Positions 6,150 to 6,764 of a stretch of 6,764 nucleotides of DNA are shown one piece after another; position 1 is the first letter of the stretch, and every line of letters starts with the position of its first letter. The stretch covers positions 1 through 6,764 of the forward strand of contig QNDJ01000091.1 of assembly GCA_003644825.1 (NCBI GenBank), given 5' to 3'. Origin of the DNA: Candidatus Zhuqueibacterota bacterium (lineage in GTDB: Bacteria > SM23-31 > B21-G16). The position numbers and the translations under genes are program-made. The notes under the pieces were generated by a model. That model ran no database searches. It saw nothing but the letters and a program-made list of their open reading frames with translations, and had not been told where the DNA came from.

Positions 6150-6764
6150 TTAAAAATAATATAAAATTCCTGCCCTTATATCCAGTATACCCTGTTCTGA
6201 AAAATAATCGCCAAAAAAGAATCTATCTTTCGATAATATATAATGGTATCTTGTAGTTATGGAAAAATTCAAAATTTCATTAATTTCGAGCTCAACTCCA
6301 GCCCCTATATTACCACCAATACTCATTTTTCTAAATTTTTCTTCTTCAAATATCTGTATATTGCCGAATGGGCCGTCTTTGGTAAATCTCCAGTAGTAGA
6401 TTCCCGGTCCAAATAAGATTTTTAGTTTGAACCTTCTGTTAATGAAATAATAATTGTTTTCAAAGTTCAGACCTGTTACTGCAAAGGATGGATTTTTTCC
6501 TGGTTCCGATTTCCACTCATCTCTATAATTCATCCAGCAATTAGAAATATAAAAATCAACAGAATAGTTTTTATTTACCTTCATTCTTATACCTACATTA
6601 ATAGAAGTACCGGGTTTGACAAGCCCTTTCAGATTAAAATTTTTCGAATAGGTTCCTTTAATAGATTTAACAGTTCCTCCATCAATCAGGATACCATATT
6701 GTCTGGCTTTTTCCTGGGAAAAAATCTGGTTATTGAAAATCAGTATAAACAAACTTAATAGAAC
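6150..6764 (-). CDS. small outer-membrane beta-barrel protein, 5' end missing
   Basis: The frame stays open to the window edge (last visible codons V-L-L-S), so the true start lies outside; a TTG at 6752 falls inside a hydrophobic signal-peptide core and is not a convincing start. The visible part is 204 residues. The signal peptide probably ends near F-S-Q-E-K (residues 15-19 of the visible part). The mature part alternates polar and hydrophobic/aromatic residues in strand-like stretches, for example S-I-N-V-G-I-R-M-K-V, Y-S-V-D-F-Y-I-S and L-D-I-R-A-G-I-L-Y-Y-F, joined by charged turns. It ends in Phe, the usual C-terminal signal for the BAM insertion machinery. Length and pattern suggest an 8-strand OmpA/OmpW-like or 'outer membrane beta-barrel' family protein; I do not recognise a specific family. 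It precedes tolC by 68 bases on the same strand and may be cotranscribed. A direct role in efflux is not shown. Confidence 0.75.
   Translation of the reverse strand, partial: VLLSLFILIFNNQIFSQEKARQYGILIDGGTVKSIKGTYSKNFNLKGLVKPGTSINVGIRMKVNKNYSVDFYISNCWMNYRDEWKSEPGKNPSFAVTGLNFENNYYFINRRFKLKILFGPGIYYWRFTKDGPFGNIQIFEEEKFRKMSIGGNIGAGVELEINEILNFSITTRYHYILSKDRFFFGDYFSEQGILDIRAGILYYF

Noticed and set aside
6138-6165. Plus-strand TTGACA, 16 bases, TATAAA, an apparent antisense promoter pointing into the barrel gene
   Set aside because: The boxes are good, but no plus-strand gene follows and the downstream box lies in an A/T run at the end of the barrel gene. Transcript data would be needed to take it as an antisense RNA start.
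1-6764. tRNA/rRNA genes, CRISPR arrays, insertion sequences or attachment sites
   Set aside because: No cloverleaf, regular spaced repeats, transposase-like frames or terminal repeats of that kind were seen; nearly all of the window is coding.

Overview
This AT-rich window (roughly 35-38% G+C by eye) comes from a diderm (outer-membrane) bacterium. It holds most of one minus-strand operon for a tripartite RND efflux pump. Reading in the direction of transcription (right to left), the genes are: a small outer-membrane beta-barrel protein whose 5' end is outside the window (6764-6150); a TolC-type outer-membrane factor (6081-4699); a periplasmic adaptor lipoprotein of the HlyD/AcrA type (4623-3520); an RND inner-membrane pump of 1030 residues (3523-431); and a 98-residue soluble protein that I recognise as a PII-like, transporter-associated protein of the PG0541 type (413-117). 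After a 113-base gap with a near-consensus sigma-70 promoter, another minus-strand gene starts at position 4 and leaves the window almost at once. No coding gene is supported on the plus strand.

The organism cannot be named. Low G+C, strong GGAGG ribosome binding sites at most starts, a lipoprotein adaptor, TolC and a small OM barrel, and a PG0541-type protein after the pump fit the Bacteroidota/FCB side of the tree or an AT-rich candidate phylum, but this is a loose inference.

How the genes work together: the RND trimer takes substrate from the periplasm or inner membrane using the proton gradient, the adaptor bridges it to TolC, and TolC forms the outer-membrane exit duct. The adaptor has the R-x3-L-x6-S hairpin-tip motif that contacts TolC, so the three parts look matched. 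The adaptor and pump genes overlap by four bases (ATGA), and the pump's ribosome binding site, an 11-base perfect complement to the usual 16S tail, is built from the last adaptor codons. The PII-like gene follows the pump by 17 bases, which suggests a ligand-sensing or regulatory subunit for the pump. Its ligand and mechanism are unknown.

The points most worth a second look are: (1) the PII-like protein tied to the pump; (2) a nested inverted repeat at positions 1-57 that spans the promoter spacer, the transcription start and the ribosome binding site/start codon of the next gene, so that read-through RNA, but not RNA from the local promoter, could hide the start codon; and (3) a substrate pocket in the pump in which methionines sit where AcrB has aromatic residues, with a reduced Asp/Asn proton relay.
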